From NCBI GenBank assembly GCA_029783825.1, contig JAREIK010012209.1, positions 35,001 to 99,000 on the forward strand: DNA of 64,000 bases, read 5' to 3'. Origin of the DNA: Sapria himalayana. Lineage: Eukaryota; Streptophyta; Magnoliopsida; Malpighiales; Rafflesiaceae. Shown here in pieces: positions 11,182 to 23,800 of this stretch (positions are counted from its first letter, which is position 1; every line of letters begins with the position of its first letter). Made by a program: the position numbers and the translations under genes. The notes below the pieces were generated by a model that saw only the letters and a list, made by a program, of their open reading frames with translations, was not told the origin of the DNA and did no database searches.

Positions 11182-12239
11182 TTTTTAAAATATTAATAAA
11201 ATTTTTTAAGAATTAATATATTCATTAAAATTAATTTATATTCATGTTAAAATATATATATCAATATATATCTTTGATAATTATGATATCTTCATAAAAT
11301 ATAGTTAATGTTAATCATATGTATGTTGAAATTGATATTTTAATCCTTGCTTAGACTAAGAGTGGTTATGATTTTTTTTATTGATAATTTGTTTTTTTTT
11401 TATGTATTTGAATTTTAAATAACTAGAGATCGAACATCTCTTGTCCTTGCTCTTATTAGAATTATCAAATAGGCTTTGTCATGACAACATTATATATAAC
11501 CACTAGTAACAACGTCTCTTGTCATCACTTTTCAATGATCAATATTCAAGTGCTTATTATCATTATTAATGTGACCATTGATCATAGTCACAATGGAGAA
11601 TAAAGTGACTAGATCTTGTTCAACCTAATAATATGATTAATATCTCCCTACAATAATTTTTAAAAATAACAAATCAATAAATTTTAACAACTGATTTTTT
11701 TAATGAGTTCATTAATATCAAAAAATAAAGTATACTTTATTACTACTAATTTTTAATATGTTCAATTATCAAAAAATGTATTTTTTTTTTGTAAATTTTA
11801 TATTAATTTATATTTTCAAAAATCTATTTCTTCATTTGCCTCTCAATGATAAAAATAATTTTTTTTCCCATCAAATAATCATATATTCATATGATAATTT
11901 AATGAATAAACTTATATGTTATACACAATATTTTATGTGCAATTTGAGACAATTAAATATGTGATATTTAATTAATCTTATACTAAAGAGTAGATTATAT
12001 AATTTGAAAGAATATGCAAATGAATTTTCCAATATTTATTCCTCCATACACAATATTAACATATTTATGATGTATATATTTATTATTTAGTATATTTTTG
12101 TTTAGTTCACTAGAATGTATAATATCATTGTTTATAAAATGTATCACCAACTTGTAATTCTAAATAAAGCAATAATATTTATTTTAGCTAATATCATATT
12201 GACATTAATTTTTTTATCTATAAAAATGTCTATGATCCA
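11182..12239. other. AT-rich intergenic DNA, nothing recognised
   Basis: No motif, terminal repeat or coding signal was seen. The small frame at 11758-11964 is low-complexity AT. Confidence 0.5.
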
Positions 12240-12400
12240 ACTCAATTTCGGGCCCATTTCTTGAAAGGATGGGTCACTGGTTTCATTTTAGGCCCGACTC
12301 TGGCCTACTATGTCATTACACCATGCCCTTAAACCCTAATGATGCATCTCTTTCTTCTTTCCCTTTAAATCACCAAAACCAACTAAATTCTCGTCCAAAA
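12240..12400 (+). promoter_or_regulatory. Orphan promoter-like block: site II and telo-box motifs
   Basis: A less AT-rich island contains GGGCCCA (12250), AGGCCCGA (12291) and a telo-box AAACCCTAA (12331), followed by CCCTTTAAATC (12361). In plants, site II (TGGGCY) plus a telo-box is typical of promoters of ribosomal-protein and other growth-related genes. No matching coding sequence was found downstream: the frame 12269-12484 shows no known features. Confidence 0.4.
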
Positions 12401-13813
12401 AAAATATCATATTTTTCTGCCATCTGTTTATTACAAAATTACCCATTGATTCTTACATATTTAATTTTGTTTTTCCACCTTTAGCTAATTCGTGGAAATA
12501 AAATATCGCATCATTCCATTCTAAAATTGTAAGTCTGAGCAAAGGCCTAATATTCATCACTCCTAGGTGAATCTTATTTTTTTTTAATTTTTTTTCTACC
12601 CTCCCTCCAATCCCCCCTTATCGACCTCAAGGTAGAGATATATACGATAAACTTTCATACTCGTTAATCGTCTTAGTAGTGATCATGACCACATACATTT
12701 AACTTTAGAGTTCTTATGAGATTCAATACATTAGTGATGGTTTAAACACATCTAACCATTTAACATCACCATTCCATAATTTCATGTTTATCGAATCGTT
12801 ATAATATTTTGGTTTTTTATGTATTGTTTAAATAGATTAGATTTGATTTTTTTTCTAGTTAATGACATGTTTAAGTTGTTTTTAGATATGCATAAAATTT
12901 ATATGGGGTTATCAGTTTTTTGTTGGTTAATGCTATTTTAACCATCTTCAAGAACTCATAATACATATTTTCATTTTTTTATGTGCTTTTTGTTGAATGG
13001 GGAAAATGATTTTTAGGGTATATAGAAATATATATAGATTACATAAAATTAATTCATTTTTAATATATACTATTAACTAAGAATAATAATTTGGTTTGAC
13101 CCATGTATTGTATTTCCCTTGTGAGTGGATAATTTTTTTTTTCATTCTTTCTAATTTGTTAGAGAATCTAGAGTACCTAGCATTCCTAGAAATCCAAGTT
13201 GCATTGTTTGACGACATAGAGTTGGGGCCTAGCAATATCTATGTTGGATGTCACCTTAAATATCATATTTTTCAAATACTTCAACAAGAAATCTAATTTG
13301 AAACATAAAGTCTCATTATGCTGTAAGAACACATAGCAATAAAAAGTTAATATACCAATGGTTAGTGTTAGATCTTAATATAATACCACTAAAGTAATTT
13401 TCAAGCAATTTTTTAAGAGGAATTAGATTTGTATTTAAAGTTTTGTGTATTTCAAAAACTTTATTGATTACCAATTATAAATTATCACGCAAAATATTTA
13501 ATAATATACATGTCACTGAATATAAATCATATAATGTACTAACTTTACTAGACAAGGGTTCCTTTTTGAGTTATAGAGAAACACAAGTGTTTAGTTTTTC
13601 TTACGTGTCGTTCTTATGTTACCAAGAGGTAGGGAGAAATTCTTTTCTCATAGCATTCTTTTTTTTTTTAATGTAAATTTTTTTTTGTCTAGTAGATGTC
13701 TCAATGCGAAAACACTTTTTCTTTTTCTTTAATTTCCAGCGACATACATAGGCTTAACACACATCATTCTTTCATTTTTTTAAGTACCAAAATTGTAGAA
13801 AAAAAAAACTAAT
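12401..13813. other. AT-rich DNA, nothing recognised
   Basis: Poly-T and AT-rich sequence. Short frames (13096-13296, 13443-13676) lack any recognisable motif. No RNA gene was seen. Confidence 0.5.
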
Positions 13814-13960
13814 ACTCATGACATTTATTCTCCATGTTGAAATACTAAGCTCAATTACGATATCTTATTTCCATGTCATGACATCCATAAGTCTTGACAT
13901 CATGTTTCCATGTTGCTGAACTAAACTCAATTATGATATCATATTTCTATGTCATAGCAC
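13814..13960. repeat. Minisatellite of about 38 bp, left part of a split array
   Basis: About 3.7 units of 37-44 bp, each of the form 'gatatcatatttccatgtcatgacactaaactcaatt'-like (consensus pieces CATGTTTCCATGTCATGACA and CTAAACTCAATTATGATATC). The same unit resumes at 24211, after the LINE. The array is therefore interrupted by the LINE insertion. Confidence 0.85.
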
Positions 13961-14379
13961 ATTCGAATGAAGATTTAAAAGATTTTACTCACTCCACTAG
14001 TTTAAATATCTCAAGCCAAAGGTATTACTCTCAAAATTTGAGATTCCTTTGTACATGTTTATCGGGATAAACAAATTATTAGTGATAGTAAACATGTTAT
14101 TATTTTGGATACATTAATGAACATGTTGTGCTTAGTAGTGAGCTTCATGCATGCATTGATGAGCTTATTGATGAACATTCAGAGTTAAACAATGGACAAT
14201 TAAGGTCTAACATTTGATAGTCGGGGTGTAATAATAATTGTGATGTGTGCCCATAACCCCTCCAAACATACCCCAAAACTGTTGGGAAGAACAAAGTTTT
14301 ATGAAGCAGTTTATTTTCTAGAAATAAAGCTTTAGCAAACATCATGAAATTATTTTTTTACCCTACCCCAACATGTTAT

Positions 14380-15230
14380 AATGCTTTAAATGAGCTTGGA
14401 TATTAAAATCATAGTATAGATTATTGGAAGTTTTGTTTGGTGGGTTATTTTGTCACGAGATATCTAGGGTGATTTTTATTGAAAAAATTCATGGATGAGT
14501 AGTAAAACCCCAATGTCCAAGCCATACAACATCCAAGCAGATGATTTTTTTAAAAAAATTTTAATTGTTTGGAAGACATGGAAGAAATATTAAACTCTGG
14601 CTCATACTTTATGTTTAGTATACCTTTGTATGTAAAACCTTTGCCGATGGGGTTTCACTATAGATTGAAGAAGATAGCAAAAATTATTTTATGGGTGAAA
14701 TTATCAAACTTTTTAGTATACCTTTGGAACCCAATTAGGCTAGGAAAGGCTACTAGTTGCATTGGTAAGTCCTTTGCATATGGATAAGTTGATCTCTAAT
14801 TTATCAAAAATATTTTATGCATGAGTGTTAGTTGAGGTTGATCTCGATGAAGATTTTCCTTATGAGATAATGTTAAATTTTTTGGTCAGTTCAAAAATCA
14901 CTTAGCAGTTATATATGAAAACATCTTCATATTATAGAGTGTGCTCTGTTTTTAGACATTTGTAGAAAAAATTGTTAGAGAAAACACAAAGAGATTGATC
15001 CGGAAGGAGACTCACTTTCTTCCTCGAGTCTTAGCAGTAGCAAATCACTTGTTAAAAGCCTTTGGTTCATGGAGGAATAAGAGAATTAGATTGATGAATT
15101 TGTAGACCAATGGGAAATTACAAAAGAACCTTCTTTAAAGGAGTGTCATATGATATGTCAGATGGATGGGGGGATAAGAATAGAAGACTACTCCATAAAT
15201 CCTCCTAATAAAGATGGAGAAAGGCAAGAT
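14380..15230 (+). pseudogene. LINE ORF1-like (DUF4283-type) pseudogene
   Basis: Translated pieces follow the conserved order of plant L1 ORF1: 'FCLVGYF', then 'EDMEEILNSGSYFMFSIPL', 'YVKPLPMGF', 'KIILWVKLSNF', 'YLWNPIRLGKATSCIGKSFA' (usual 'LPLHLWN...SKIGKPL'). The usual downstream Cys-His knuckle is not visible. It is broken by stops and frameshifts. In L1 elements ORF1 protein binds RNA and accompanies ORF2 in retrotransposition. Confidence 0.7.
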
Positions 15231-16061
15231 CCAGTAGTGGAGAATGATGACATTACAACAATCATTAGAAATAAAATGAGGAAGGATATGAATGCACCAA
15301 AGAAAGGTCTATCTCTCAACCTTAGAAACAAAGTAGGAATTGAAGGCAAACAAAATAGGGGCGGGCACCTTTCATGGACCTGGATGATAGAGTCATAAGA
15401 GCCCTCAGCTCCTTATATACTAAGATACCTCTTTTGCTTTATGGCTGTTTTTATTTTTGTTTAGATGGTTTTATATGTTGGAGTTTTGGGGGTTGGAAAG
15501 GAGAGTGCATTAGGTACTCTCCAAACTCTTATATAAGAAGTTTTCTGGGAGAGATGAAGGCACTTCTAAGTAGAGGTGTCAAACGAGCCGCTCCGACACG
15601 ACCCAGTCTAGTTGTAGGCAGCCCAACCGAGCTATAGAACGCGGGCCAACCATGGTTACTGTTCCGTGCAATGTCTAGCCTGGCATGGACCTGCTGTCGA
15701 AAACTGCCGGGTTCGACCCAGGTTCGGGTAAGGCAAAACCCTATTTTTTTAAAAAAATAGGATTTCAGTGGCGCGCCGCCACACGTCTTTGCCTAGAGGT
15801 GTCAAACGTGCCGGCCCGGCCCGGCCGGCACGTTCTTAAACCGTGCCCGGGCCCGTGCCGTGCCGGGGTTAAGATCTTCACGTGCCGTGCCGTGCCTAGC
15901 ACGCCGGCACGGGTCCATCTCGTGCCGGTTCACGCAGGCACGCGTGGCACTGGCGGCGTGCCACGCGTGCCGTGGCGTGAGTCGTGACTCGTGAGTCACG
16001 ACTCACGACTCACGCCTTGTGAGTTGTGACTGTGAGTCTGTGACCCATCCGGCCAGGCTGC

Positions 16062-16129
16062 CCCCCCCCCCCCCCCCCCGGTAAAAAGACCGCGGGTCGG
16101 GTCCAAACAGACCCGACCCGCGGTCTTTT
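16062..16129. repeat. Poly-C run and perfect 20-bp hairpin in the hAT left end
   Basis: A run of about 18 C residues ends at 16079. An inverted repeat with arms 16084-16103 and 16110-16129 (AAAAGACCGCGGGTCGGGTC and its exact complement) and a 6-nt loop follows. An imperfect palindrome of GTGAGTC/GACTCAC units lies just upstream (about 15974-16014). These lie between the terminal repeat and the transposase gene and may form secondary structure or bind transposase. Confidence 0.9.
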
Positions 16130-16350
16130 CTGCCGAAACCCGATTCCCGACGCCCATAGACCCGATCCGAGCAATTCCAACAGCAAAAAAAAAAATTCAA
16201 ACTTGAGCGATTTTCAGCCATTGGATTCACCTCCAACGGCTAGGGGGTAGAATCCAACGGTCCTCGTGATTCTGCCCCTTAAAAATCATAAAAAAAATTC
16301 AAAAAATTAATAAAAAAATATCTTTTTTATTAAAAAAAACAATCTTTAGC

Positions 16351-16639
16351 CTATAAATTCTACCCCCCTCCCTATAACACTTATGTTTTTCAAAAACATA
16401 AAACCTCTCAATACTTTCTCTCTCTTACATAAACCGTGCATCTCTCTCTCGGGCCTCGTGATTTTGATTTCGGCTTCGATTTTCGTGAAACTCAACTTGA
16501 GTTTTGAACATCAGAGCTTCCTAGGGTGCACCTTGCATGTGACTGACCTCATTGCTTTTACCGGGTAATATATTTACGTTTTTTTGTACTTTCTCTCTCT
16601 AAAGCTTCTCTCTCTAGAAAAACTTACGAAAAATAAAAA
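16351..16639 (+). promoter_or_regulatory. hAT transposase promoter and leader
   Basis: A TATA-like CTATAAATT at 16351-16359 precedes a pyrimidine-rich leader with CTCTCTCTC runs. The first ATG in frame with the transposase is at 16640. A leader intron is possible but not shown. Confidence 0.45.
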
Positions 16640-18764
16640 ATGACAAATACACCTAACACGTATTTAAATTTGGAAAATGAAAATGTTAGTGTTACACAGA
16701 CGTCTGTGGCTCCTGAAACTTTGGTTTCTCCTGTCGTCTCAGCCCAAAGTTCTAAAAAACAAAAAACTAGGAGGACTTCTGTAGTTTGGACACATTTTAA
16801 AATCATAATACAAGTAGATGTTAGGGGTTAGGAACATGAAATGGCACAGTGCAAATATTGTATGAGACTTTTAACATGCAAGAGTACATGTGGGACTGGG
16901 CACCTCAAGAGGCATGCTGAAATATGCTCCAAAAAACATGGACCCTTAGATCCTAGGTAAACCCAACTTGGCACTACATTTTTTGAGACTGGATCGAGTT
17001 CAGTCTCAAAGTTTACTCCCTTCGTATACTCCAGCGAGTTGGGTAGGGACGGCATGGCCATGCTCATCACATTGATGGGTCTTCCGATCAGATTTTCGGA
17101 AGATCCGAGGGTAGTGCGCATCATGCAGACTTATTTTCAGCCATCCTATCGTAGGATTCCTAGGTCCACATCTAGGAGTGACATACTAAAGATATATAAG
17201 TTAGAAAAACAAAAAATAATTAAGGAATTTTTGGCATTTAGTGGAGTGGTGTCCGTGACGTCCGATATATGGACATGTCACGTTGATTCTTCTTATGCAT
17301 GTCTCACGAGTCATTATGTAGATTCTAACAGGACAATCAATAAAAAAAATATTAGGATTCACTGAGATTCTTCATCCTCATGATGGCCCGGCCATTTTTG
17401 AGTGTATGATGAAAATATTTAGGGAATATAAAATTCAAAATAAAATTTATAGTGTCACTTTCGATAATGCTGGGAATAATGGAGTAGCGATCAATATGTT
17501 TGTTAGGAATATTAGAGACGCACCATTAGGAGAGATCTTTCATGTCAGATGTATGTGTCATGTTATTAACCTGATAGTTCAAGCGGGTATGAAGGTCTGT
17601 TCCCCCGCGTTGGAAAATATACGCAATGCACTCAAGTATATTTGCACTCCTCGCATACTACAAGAGTTTGGTAATCTCTGTTTGTCTGCGAATCTTAAGA
17701 AGAAGAAATTCCAATCGGATGTGAGACATCGTTGGAATTACACGTACCTGATGTTGGAATCATGTGTTGGATACGAACACGTGATATCCGACTACGTCAA
17801 TAGTAAGTGTGGCGAACTTATTATTAACGACACTGACTAGGCTTCAGGAATTTCATTTATGAAATTCCTGAAGATATTTTATGACACGACGAACATGTGT
17901 TCGTCGGTGTATACGCCCACCACTTGCATTGCACTTCGTTGCATATGCAACATTAGTAGCATGTTTAGGAAGTATCGAGCAGACCCGACGCTTAGCCATA
18001 TGGTTGCAGAGATGGAGACCAAGTACATGAAGTACTGGTCCACCATTCCATCTCTTTATTGCCTCGCAGCATGCATGGACCCTAGGGCTAAGGTGGAAGG
18101 GGTTGAAAACACACTGACTTTCATTTCCTCGTGCATGAACCTGGAAGAGCCACCTGAAGGGTTCATTTACGAGAAGTTGACAGACCTGTTCCCATACTAC
18201 GATACTAGGTATGGTGGTGGTGGTGGTGAGACTGTGAGTACGGACACTGATACCTTGTTCGGAGATGACGATTATTCCATTAACCTAGGGAGGGGGAAAT
18301 GTAGGGGTGGACCTTCACATAGGAGCGAGCTGTCTCGGTACTTAGATACCGATTACTGCTCAATCCTATCACCTTCTGATAATAAGAATCTTGATTTATT
18401 ACAGTGGTGGAAATCATATGAGTCCGCCTATCCCGTGCTATCTAGGATGGCACGGGATCTACTGACTCCTCCGGTGTCGAGCGTAGCATCGGAGTCTGCT
18501 TTTTCTGTTGCAGTGAACGTGATTTCGGATAGGAGATCGAGATTACGTCCAGATATGGTTGAGGCCTTGGCATGTTTGAAGGATTGGGATGAATCGAGAT
18601 TTAGCATCAGTGATCCTGCTGAAGCTGGGACTGTGACAGACACTGCAGTCGCATCCACATCCACTACGATGGCGGAGGAGCTGATTGCAGATGATGATGA
18701 TCCATATGATACTGATCTTGATGTTGCGGCTGATGATTCTCATGATATGCCGCTTGACGATTGA
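16640..18764 (+). pseudogene. hAT transposase (BED zinc finger, dimerisation domain), broken
   Basis: Domains in order: a BED-type zinc finger (about 16790-16940: VVWTHF, CKYC, GHLKRHAEIC), the RNase-H-like transposase core (about 17240-17960: VTSDIWTC, VTFDNAGNN, FHVRCMCHVINLIVQ) and the C-terminal hAT dimerisation domain (about 18350-18600: WWKSYESAYPVLSRMARDLL, SSVASESAFSV, RLRPDMVEALACLKDW). The acidic residues expected at the active site (Asp in SDIW, Asp in FDNAGNN, Glu in SESAFS) are all present. Disruptions: TAG at 16829-16831, TAA at 16958-16960, a one-base frameshift in the A-run near 17341-17349, and TAG at 17838-17840 where the family usually has Trp. The rest is well preserved, including an acidic tail. 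Few lesions mean recent inactivation. Movement would need a transposase supplied from another copy. Confidence 0.9.
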
Positions 18765-19861
18765 TGCTCATCTGCTCTTTTTTTTCGATGTTTTTTTATT
18801 TATTTTATTTATACGCTTTGTTTGTACTTTGTAGTTTGTACCATACGTTGTGTTGAAACTTATACTTGTTTTCTTCGGACTATTGGTTTCAAAAGCATGA
18901 ATGGTAATTTTTCATTTGTGTAGTTTAATTTTTTTTTAATTATAATTTTTACTAACTTAATGTATTTATTTATTATTTTACGATTTAAATTTTATTTTAA
19001 AATTTAATAACTTTAAATTTTAATATATAATTAATAAATTAAAATAATAAAAAAAGCTAAACTAAATTGAAAAAAAAAAATTTTTTTTCTAATTTTTGTT
19101 TGTTTTATTTAATTTTAAATGTTATAATTTTTACAAAAAATTATATTTTTTAATTATTACTAATACTCTAAAGTCTATACAGTAACTTAATAAAAAAATT
19201 TACAATTAAAAAAAAAAATTTCTAATCTGCCATTTTGGAAATTTCAGCCCGTGCTCGTGCTGGCGGCTAGCCTCCCGGGACCCGGACCCCGGTTGACCCG
19301 GTCATGCGTTGCGGTGCGGCTCCCGCCCCGCCTGCCATGCCGGTGCCGTTCCGCCTTGCCTGGCCTGTATTGGCAAGGCCTGCCGGAGCGGGCCGTGCCG
19401 TGCCGGGCAGGGCACGGTACAGGAACCGTGTCGTGCCCGGCACGGCACGGTAACACGACCGTGCTTGTGAAAAATGGGCCGTGCAGTGCTGGGCCGGCCC
19501 GTTTGACACCTCTATCTTTGCCCCTTTGGGGCTCAGTGAGCCTCTCATGTCGGGTCCATATGCCCCTTTGGGACGGGGCAAGGCACGACACGATGGGCTG
19601 GGGCGCGACACGACATGATGGGCTGGGGAATGACACGATGGGCTGGGGCACGGCACTGTAGCGTGCCATGCTCGTGCCGGGCCGGCTCGGCCCTTTTAAC
19701 ACATCTACTTCTAAGGATGGAAATATGCTGATAGTATGATGTTAGAAAAGAATGAATGGAGAGTATTTGGGCATGCTAACATGAATATGGATCATCTTAT
19801 CCATATGTGGTACAATTAAAGTATACTCATTGGATATCCCTAAAAAGAATATGCTCGAAGG

Positions 19862-20720
19862 CTCTAGATAATCCAATCTGGAAGGCATTGATTAATCTAA
19901 AGTTTGCAAATGAGCCTTCGAGGGTATATTAGATTTTTCCATGGACTCATCTGGATCATCTACATTAGATGTATAGTTGGATACACCTGATAGTAATATA
20001 TGAGTTCAATACCAACCACATATTCTACAATGGATGGTTATATCTTGAATGTACATGGTCTAGAAGTCTCCATGTTGGTTGTATCGGTGATGAATGTATG
20101 CATTATAGATGGGTGTGTATAATGGTGGAATGTGATTGGAACATGTGTAGTGTATGTATGATGGATTATTGCATGCAAATGTATATATGTTAGTTCTAGA
20201 TGAATGTGTGCAAAATATATGTGCTAGTTGAATGTGTTCTAGATAAATGTGTACAAGTATACGTGTTCTAGATGATCTAAGCTGGATGGATTTGGATAAT
20301 CTAATCTAGAAGACCTCGATTAATGTAAAGTTTATAAATGAGCATTTGTGGGTATCTTGATTCTCACTATGGACCTATTAAAACGACATATATCAGATAT
20401 ATATTTGGATACACCTGATATTAATATATGGGTCCAATGCCAACCACATATCCTGCAATAGATGGACTGAATCTAAAATTCTCAATGTTGGTTGTATTGG
20501 TGATGAAAATATGCGTTATAGATGGGTGTGTATCCTGGTTGAATGCGATATGAACATGTCTAATGAATGTATTCTAGATGAATGTGTGTTGGATGATTGC
20601 ATTCTGGATGTATCTATCATAGATGAATGTGTGCTGGATAATTGTATGCTGGATGTATTTATTCTAGGTGAATGTGTGCAATGTATGATGGTTGAATGCA
20701 GGCTGGATGACTATATGTGA
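19862..20720. repeat. About 420-bp tandem duplication within the LINE
   Basis: Copy 1 (about 19862-20289) and copy 2 (about 20290-20720) share blocks such as TTGGATACACCTGATA, CCAACCACATAT and ATAGATGGGTGTGTAT, offset by 413-428 bp. The end of copy 2 has expanded into a short GATGAATGTGTGCTGGATGA-type minisatellite (20555-20710), which makes the repetitive 69-codon frame at 20511-20720 fortuitous. It lies between the LINE ORF1 and ORF2 regions. Confidence 0.8.
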
Positions 20721-20879
20721 TTTGTATGATCATGTGTTTAACTATATAACAAGTATGTAGATAGATATGAGGGTTGGATGTATATATGTATATTCTATAT
20801 GTGCATGCATTGGAGAGGGTTTAGTGTATCCTAGAAGTAAATCTCCTAGGCTTATGATAGAGATTGGTCACATTAGTCA

Positions 20880-23800
20880 AGTAGTTAAATGGATTTGATG
20901 AAAATAGCAAGCATGAACATCATGGGATTCAACTATCCTATTAAACATAAGGAGGTATTAAGACTCTTTAGTGCTCATTGCATAAATATCTTTGAAATCT
21001 TGGAAACTAAGCTAAATAGACAAAAATTAGACTAGATGGTTAAAACCAAGTTCAAGAAGTTCAAACTCATGGATAATTTTGACGATCATAAGAATGAGTG
21101 GATTATGGTGTTATGGGATGAGAAAACTTTTGAGATTGAATTGTTGTCAGCATCTACATAGCATATTATTCTTAAAGTACTTGACAAATAAAGAAGAATA
21201 ACCTTTAAGCTATCATTTGTATGCGGGTTACATTCAGTTGTGCTATGAAGGGCACCATGAGATAGTCTTATAACTGAGGGATTAGCAAATTGTGACCATT
21301 GGATAATCTTAAAGATTTTAATTCATCACTTTCGGGTTTAGACAAGAAGAGAGGCTGAATTGTCTCTAACTATGAGTGTTCAGATTTCATAAATTGTTGC
21401 TTTACATTGAGTATGGAAGACTTACCTTCATCTGGTTTATTCTTCATTTGGACCAATGAAAGGGTGTCCAGCATGCTTGATTGGGTGCTAATGAATCACA
21501 AGTGGGCAAATTTATGCTTAGATAGCCATGCACATTTCTTTCTTTCGGCATCCTTTAAGACCATTGTCTTGCAATAATGCCTACGGAGCATGGAAGAAGA
21601 CGAATAAAAACCATTTTAAGTTCTGTAATATGTGGCTCTCACATATTGAACTTGTCCTTACAGTTAAAAAAATCTGGAGCACTCCAATTAATGGCTCTTA
21701 CATATTCTGCTTAGTTAAGAAACTTAAAATGCTTAAAGATAAACTAAAGGAATTAAATGATCTTTTATTCGGCCACTTTAGTGCTAGAGTGTCCATGATG
21801 AGGAAGACTTTGCATAAGCTTTAGAAAAACTACTTCAATCCCCAAGCTCTTCACCTCTCCATAAGGTAAATATCTTTTTATGGATGAGGCTATAGAAGTT
21901 AGAGGAAGTAGATTTACTGTTCTTGAAATAGAAGGCGAAGATTAGATACCACAAACATAGTGATCAATGTATAAAATTTTTCCTTGCATGAATGAATGCA
22001 AGATTTCATCAGAGTAGAATAATATCTATTGTCAAGAGGATGGAACAACTCCACATCCTCATCAGAAGTGAATGATGAATTTCTGAAATATTTCTCATTG
22101 CTTCTTGGATCTACAATAGAGAATTCATCAATAAATGTAAAGATAATTGTGAATGGGAGGGTACTTTAGGAAGCTCACTAATATAAGTTATTTTTAACAT
22201 TCTTAGCTGAAGAGGCAAAAAATGCTATTTTTGATATATAAAATAACAAATCACTCAGTTCAGATAACTTTACCGCATATTTTCTTAAAAGTAGCATGGA
22301 TAATTATTAGAAGTGAAATAATAAATGGAATAAATAATTTATTCCACCATGAAAAATGCTAAGGAAAATTAATCAAGCCTATATAATATTTATCCCAAAA
22401 TATTCTCACTCATTGACTATAAGAGATTATAGACCCATCTATTATTGTAATATCATCTATGAACTATTGTCAAATCTTGTAGCCTCTAGGTTATAATTGA
22501 TATTAGATGATATTATTAATCTTGCCTAGGTAGCTTATGTTAAGGGCATAATAATATTAGATAACTTCTTGCTTGTTCAAAGCTTAATCAAAAGGTAAGC
22601 TAGAAAGAGAGTCTTTTTGAGATTTTTTTTGAAAATTGACATCCAAAAAGCCTGACACGGAAAATTGGGGGTTCTTGATAGAAAATGCTTACAATTTTCT
22701 AGCTAAATTTATACAAATCATCTACAAATACATATCAACCGTGAGTTTCTCTATCTTCATAAATGGTCAATTGCACGGATTCTTCAAATGGAAAGGGGGT
22801 TTGAGGCAAAGAATTATGGAACAACTTGTTTGGAAGAGTTTTCTTACCACCCCCGATACTCATTTCTAAAAATTTCCAACCTAATATATGCAGATGATAT
22901 AATTATCTTCTTTTGGAAAGTTATTGCATCATCAAATATTATTTTGGACTATATCTAGAAATTCTCAGAAATATTGAGTTTTTTTGTTAACTCCTCCAAA
23001 TAGAATATCTTCTTTGGAGGAGTCCACGATGAAATAAACAACTTTATTCTCAATTTTAGATTTTTTAGTGGAGTTTTGTAATTTATATTTATAGGCGTTC
23101 TCTTTTCCAGCAGATTGATATAATCTCATTTTACTTTGTTATTGTTGAAAATCACTTTGATGATATATCAATGGGCAGAGAAAATATTGTCGATAGCTAA
23201 CAGATTAGAGTTACCTCAAATAGTAATTCAAGGTATTGAGGGCTATTGGTTCTTAGTGTTTTATTATCTCCAAAAATAGTTAACTTCATTGAGAACACAT
23301 ACAAGAGATTCTTTCGAGGAGCCCCCAATCAAAATGATGCCACCCGAGGGTCGCCTGAAGCTAAGTATGCATCCTGACTACAAGAGGGCCTTGGTTTACT
23401 AGATCTTCATATTTGGAATAATTTTTTTTATCAAAACACTGTGGTGGGTAAGCAAGAAGGAAGACACTTTGTAGATTAGATAGATTCACCATACTTACTT
23501 AATTACACAAAGTGTATGGAAATGCAAGGCTTTAAAGGAGGATACTCCCTTCTGGAAGTCCTTAATTTGATTAGGGATATTCTAGTATACAAGGCCAAAG
23601 GCATTCCACAAGTCAAGAAATTGATAAATAAATGGAGGGATAACACGAAAATTATTTATAAAGCTTATAATTTTTTTCCAGCGTCCCATGTTGACAGAAA
23701 ATCAAGCTGGACAAAAGTTATATAGATATGAAACTTTATTTCCAAACATGCTATATTTCTTTGGATACAAAATTGGGGAAACTAAGAACTAATGACCGAC

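Larger units (their letters stand above)
15794..19514 (+). mobile_element. Inner hAT transposon, 3.7 kb, inserted in the outer hAT
   Basis: Terminal inverted repeats at 15794-15817 and 19491-19514 match at 23 of 24 positions (TAGAGGTGTCAAACG then K then GCCGGCCC). Perfect 8-bp target duplications TCTTTGCC lie at 15786-15793 and 19515-19522. Both ends have GC-rich subterminal regions dense in CGTGCC/GGCACG motifs, probable transposase-binding sites. It carries one transposase gene, now broken. Its ends are nearly perfect, so this copy is younger than the outer one, whose ends have diverged. Confidence 0.95.
15571..19707. mobile_element. Outer hAT element, short and non-autonomous, inserted in the LINE
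   Basis: It starts TAGAGGTGTCAAACGAGCCG (15571) and ends with an inverted, mutated copy ...CCTTTTAACACATCTA (19707); about 4 of 20 terminal bases differ. It is flanked by perfect 8-bp duplications CTTCTAAG at 15563-15570 and 19708-19715, the length typical of hAT. Without the inner element it is about 0.4 kb (15571-15793 plus 19523-19707), GC-rich and without coding capacity. Confidence 0.9.

Noticed and set aside
12331..12339. AAACCCTAA as an interstitial telomere
   Set aside because: Only one unit is present, so it is better read as a telo-box promoter motif.
17859..18764. 301-codon frame as a separate gene
   Set aside because: It continues in frame from the upstream part of the hAT transposase after a single TAG at 17838.
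19244..19702. Overlapping GC-rich frames on both strands (up to 152 codons)
   Set aside because: They lie in hAT subterminal repeats on both sides of a target duplication; open because of GC content.
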